From assembly GCA_902803675.1 (NCBI GenBank), contig CADCQZ010000359.1, positions 1 to 15,327 on the forward strand: a DNA stretch of 15,327 bases. The letters are read 5' to 3'. A program made the position numbers and the translations under genes. The notes beneath the pieces are model-generated. The model did not search any database. It had not been told where the DNA came from and saw nothing but the letters and a program-made list of their open reading frames with translations. Below are positions 13,984-15,327 of the stretch, one piece after another; position 1 is the stretch's first letter; each line of letters opens with the position of its first letter. The stretch is from an uncultured Eubacteriales bacterium (GTDB lineage: Bacteria > Bacillota_A > Clostridia > Christensenellales > Aristaeellaceae).

Positions 13984-14936
13984 TGGGTGTTCGTTTCCGC
14001 AATATGGGGAAACTGTACTATTTTGATCCGGGCCAGATCGAGGTCAACGCCGGTGACGGCGTGATCGTCGAGACCGCGCGGGGCATGGAATACGGCGAGG
14101 TGGTCACGGGCAGGGCCCAGATATCCGACGAGAGCCTGGCCGCTCCTCTCAAGAACGTGATCCGCGTCACCACCGATGAGGACCTCAAGCGCCTCAAGGA
14201 CAACCGGGAAAAGGAAAAGAAGGCGCTGAAGATCTGCGCGGAGAAGGTGGCGATCCACAAGCTGGACATGAAACTGGTGGACTGCGAGTATACCTTCGAC
14301 GGCAGCAAGATCCTCTTCTATTTCACCGCGGATAAGCGGGTGGACTTCCGGGCCCTGGTGAAGGACCTGGCCAGCGTGTTCCACACCCGCATCGAGCTCA
14401 GGCAGATCGGCGTCAGGGATGAGGCCCAGATGCTGGGCGGCCTGGGCGCCTGCGGGCGGCCCCTGTGCTGCTCCACTTTCCTGGGGGATTTCCAGCCCGT
14501 GTCCATCAAGATGGCCAAGGAGCAGGGCCTGAGCCTGAATCCCACCAAGATCTCCGGCGTGTGCGGCAGGCTGATGTGCTGCCTGAAATACGAGGAGGAT
14601 CAGTACGAGTCCGTCCATAAAAAGATGCCCAAGATCGGCCGGGACGTGATGACGCCCGACGGCCCGGGCACCGTGACCGCCCAGTCCGTCCTCAAGGAGA
14701 CCGTGACCGTGCGTATCCCCAAAGGGGACGAGACGGAACTGAAGACTTATCCCATGAGCGACGTGCAGAGCGTCCATCCCCGGGTCCAGGGCAAAAAGAA
14801 GGATGAGCGCGAAAAAACCGCGGAACAGCCTGAGGCTTCCGATGATGTTCAGCTCATGGTCAAAGAGCTGGAACAGGAGGACGGCCTGGATCCGGAGGCC
14901 GCCAAGGAAGAGATCGACGAGCTCATGGGCAAGTGA
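13971..14936 (+). CDS. ricT: RicT (YaaT) PSP1-domain Fe-S protein
   Basis: A 321-residue PSP1-domain protein homologous to B. subtilis RicT/YaaT. There it forms the RicA-RicF-RicT (Y) complex, carries [4Fe-4S] clusters and aids RNase Y-dependent mRNA maturation. The N-terminal beta-rich part (MATVVGVRFRN, EYGEVV) leads to a helical charged stretch (70-92) and the PSP1 core, where Cys161, Cys166, Cys167, Cys198, Cys203 and Cys204 in ACGRPLCC and VCGRLMCC supply the cluster ligands. After about residue 275 comes an acidic, probably disordered tail. ATG 13971 is chosen because MATVVGV matches family starts and GGAGG is 10 bases upstream inside holB. RicA and RicF are not in this window. It is the last gene of the run and is followed by a strong terminator. 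Confidence 0.93.
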   Translation: MATVVGVRFRNMGKLYYFDPGQIEVNAGDGVIVETARGMEYGEVVTGRAQISDESLAAPLKNVIRVTTDEDLKRLKDNREKEKKALKICAEKVAIHKLDMKLVDCEYTFDGSKILFYFTADKRVDFRALVKDLASVFHTRIELRQIGVRDEAQMLGGLGACGRPLCCSTFLGDFQPVSIKMAKEQGLSLNPTKISGVCGRLMCCLKYEEDQYESVHKKMPKIGRDVMTPDGPGTVTAQSVLKETVTVRIPKGDETELKTYPMSDVQSVHPRVQGKKKDEREKTAEQPEASDDVQLMVKELEQEDGLDPEAAKEEIDELMGK

Positions 14937-14952
14937 TCCAAGGCCTCTTGCG

Positions 14953-14987
14953 ATGCGGCAGCATGGAGATAATGCTGCCGCATTTTT
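14953..14987 (+). terminator. Strong intrinsic terminator after ricT
   Basis: A perfect 12-bp stem (14953-14964 paired with 14972-14983) around a 7-base loop, followed by TTTTT to 14987. It begins 17 bases after the ricT stop and closes the long + strand operon. Read on the minus strand it lacks a T-tract. Confidence 0.93.
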
Positions 14988-15017
14988 GTGATGAGACAGT
15001 GCGCTGTCCCGAACGGC

Positions 15018-15051
15018 ATAAAGCAGGCGCCGCCCGTTTTGGCGGCGCTGC
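15018..15051 (-). terminator. Probable terminator of the minus-strand transporter gene
   Basis: A GC-rich stem (15026-15034 with 15041-15049, one wobble pair, extendable past one bulged base) with a 6-base loop. On the minus strand it lies about 16 bases after the transporter stop and is followed by a short TTTAT. The T-tract is weak, so efficiency is uncertain. Together with the ricT terminator it separates the converging units. Confidence 0.6.
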
Positions 15052-15066
15052 AGTATGACACGGTCC

Positions 15067-15327
15067 TCACTTCAGGTTGATGAACACCAGCCCCGCCAGG
15101 CAGATGACGACGCCGACGATCTTGTTCCAGGTCAGTTTTTCATGATACAGGAGATATCCGACCAGCAGCAGGACCACGGCCAGGAAAGCGCTCTGGACGA
15201 TAAAGCCGGTGCTCACCTGCCATCCGGCCTTGTACGCGTAGATCCAGCCGACTTCCAGCCCGACGATCACGACGCCGAGCGCCAGAGGGGCCCAGTTCAG
15301 TTTGGCGTATTCCCTGAAAATGTTTCC
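15067..15327 (-). CDS. Small DMT-superfamily (EamA/SMR-like) membrane protein, C-terminal part
   Basis: The minus-strand frame is open from the right edge of the window to a TGA at 15067-15069, giving the last 86 residues of a protein whose start lies outside. Three hydrophobic helices are visible: around WAPLALGVVVIVGLEVGWIY, around FIVQSAFLAVVLLLVGYLLY, and the final VGVVICLAGLVFIN. The ending, a short charged loop (YHEKLTWNK) and then a helix with a G-x-x-x-x-x-x-G-x-x-x-I-N pattern, is typical of drug/metabolite transporters of the EamA or small multidrug resistance type. With one more helix expected before the visible part it would be a four-helix, half-size protein working as a dimer. 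The cargo is unknown. It converges on ricT. Confidence 0.7.
   Translation of the reverse strand, partial: GNIFREYAKLNWAPLALGVVIVGLEVGWIYAYKAGWQVSTGFIVQSAFLAVVLLLVGYLLYHEKLTWNKIVGVVICLAGLVFINLK

Noticed and set aside
13554..14777. A 407-codon minus-strand open frame opposite holB and ricT
   Set aside because: Antisense shadow of two strongly supported genes, without a recognisable domain.

Overview
The window is a GC-rich stretch of a bacterial chromosome, almost entirely coding, with nearly every gene on the + strand. The gene set points to a high-GC member of the Clostridia (Bacillota): dxs-tlyA, a SecG with a Gram-positive look, the clostridial form of HtpG, and the Bacillota block darA-holB-ricT. 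No rRNA, tRNA, CRISPR array, insertion sequence or phage gene is visible, and no gap between genes exceeds about 140 bases. The genus cannot be fixed from the sequence alone.

Layout. Positions 2-974 hold the 3' end of dxs (isoprenoid precursor synthesis) overlapping tlyA (rRNA methyltransferase). Positions 1023-1370 are a compact unit: a strong extended -10 promoter, secG, and a strong intrinsic terminator. The terminator lies only about 10 bases before an ABC-F translation factor gene (1381-3303) that has no visible promoter of its own, so it may act as an attenuator. htpG (3411-5258) has its own extended -10 promoter and a GC-rich inverted repeat at its predicted transcript 5' end. ackA (5329-6525) follows with a near-consensus promoter.

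From ackA to ricT (5329-14936) the genes are tightly spaced or overlapping and probably form one long transcription unit or nested units, closed by a perfect 12-bp terminator hairpin at 14953-14987. Inside it lies the most interesting block (6533-10607): a GNAT acetyltransferase, an alpha/beta hydrolase, a Mur ligase whose usual N-terminal UDP-substrate domain is replaced by several membrane helices, and a divergent D-Ala-D-Ala-type ligase. Together these look like a membrane-associated peptidoglycan-modifying pathway whose product I cannot name. deoB and a purine nucleoside phosphorylase (nucleoside salvage) follow, possibly helped by a consensus-like promoter buried in the ddl coding sequence. 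Then come darA (c-di-AMP receptor), holB (clamp-loader delta prime) and ricT (Fe-S protein of the Y complex). A converging minus-strand gene for a small DMT-type membrane transporter enters from the right edge and has its own hairpin.
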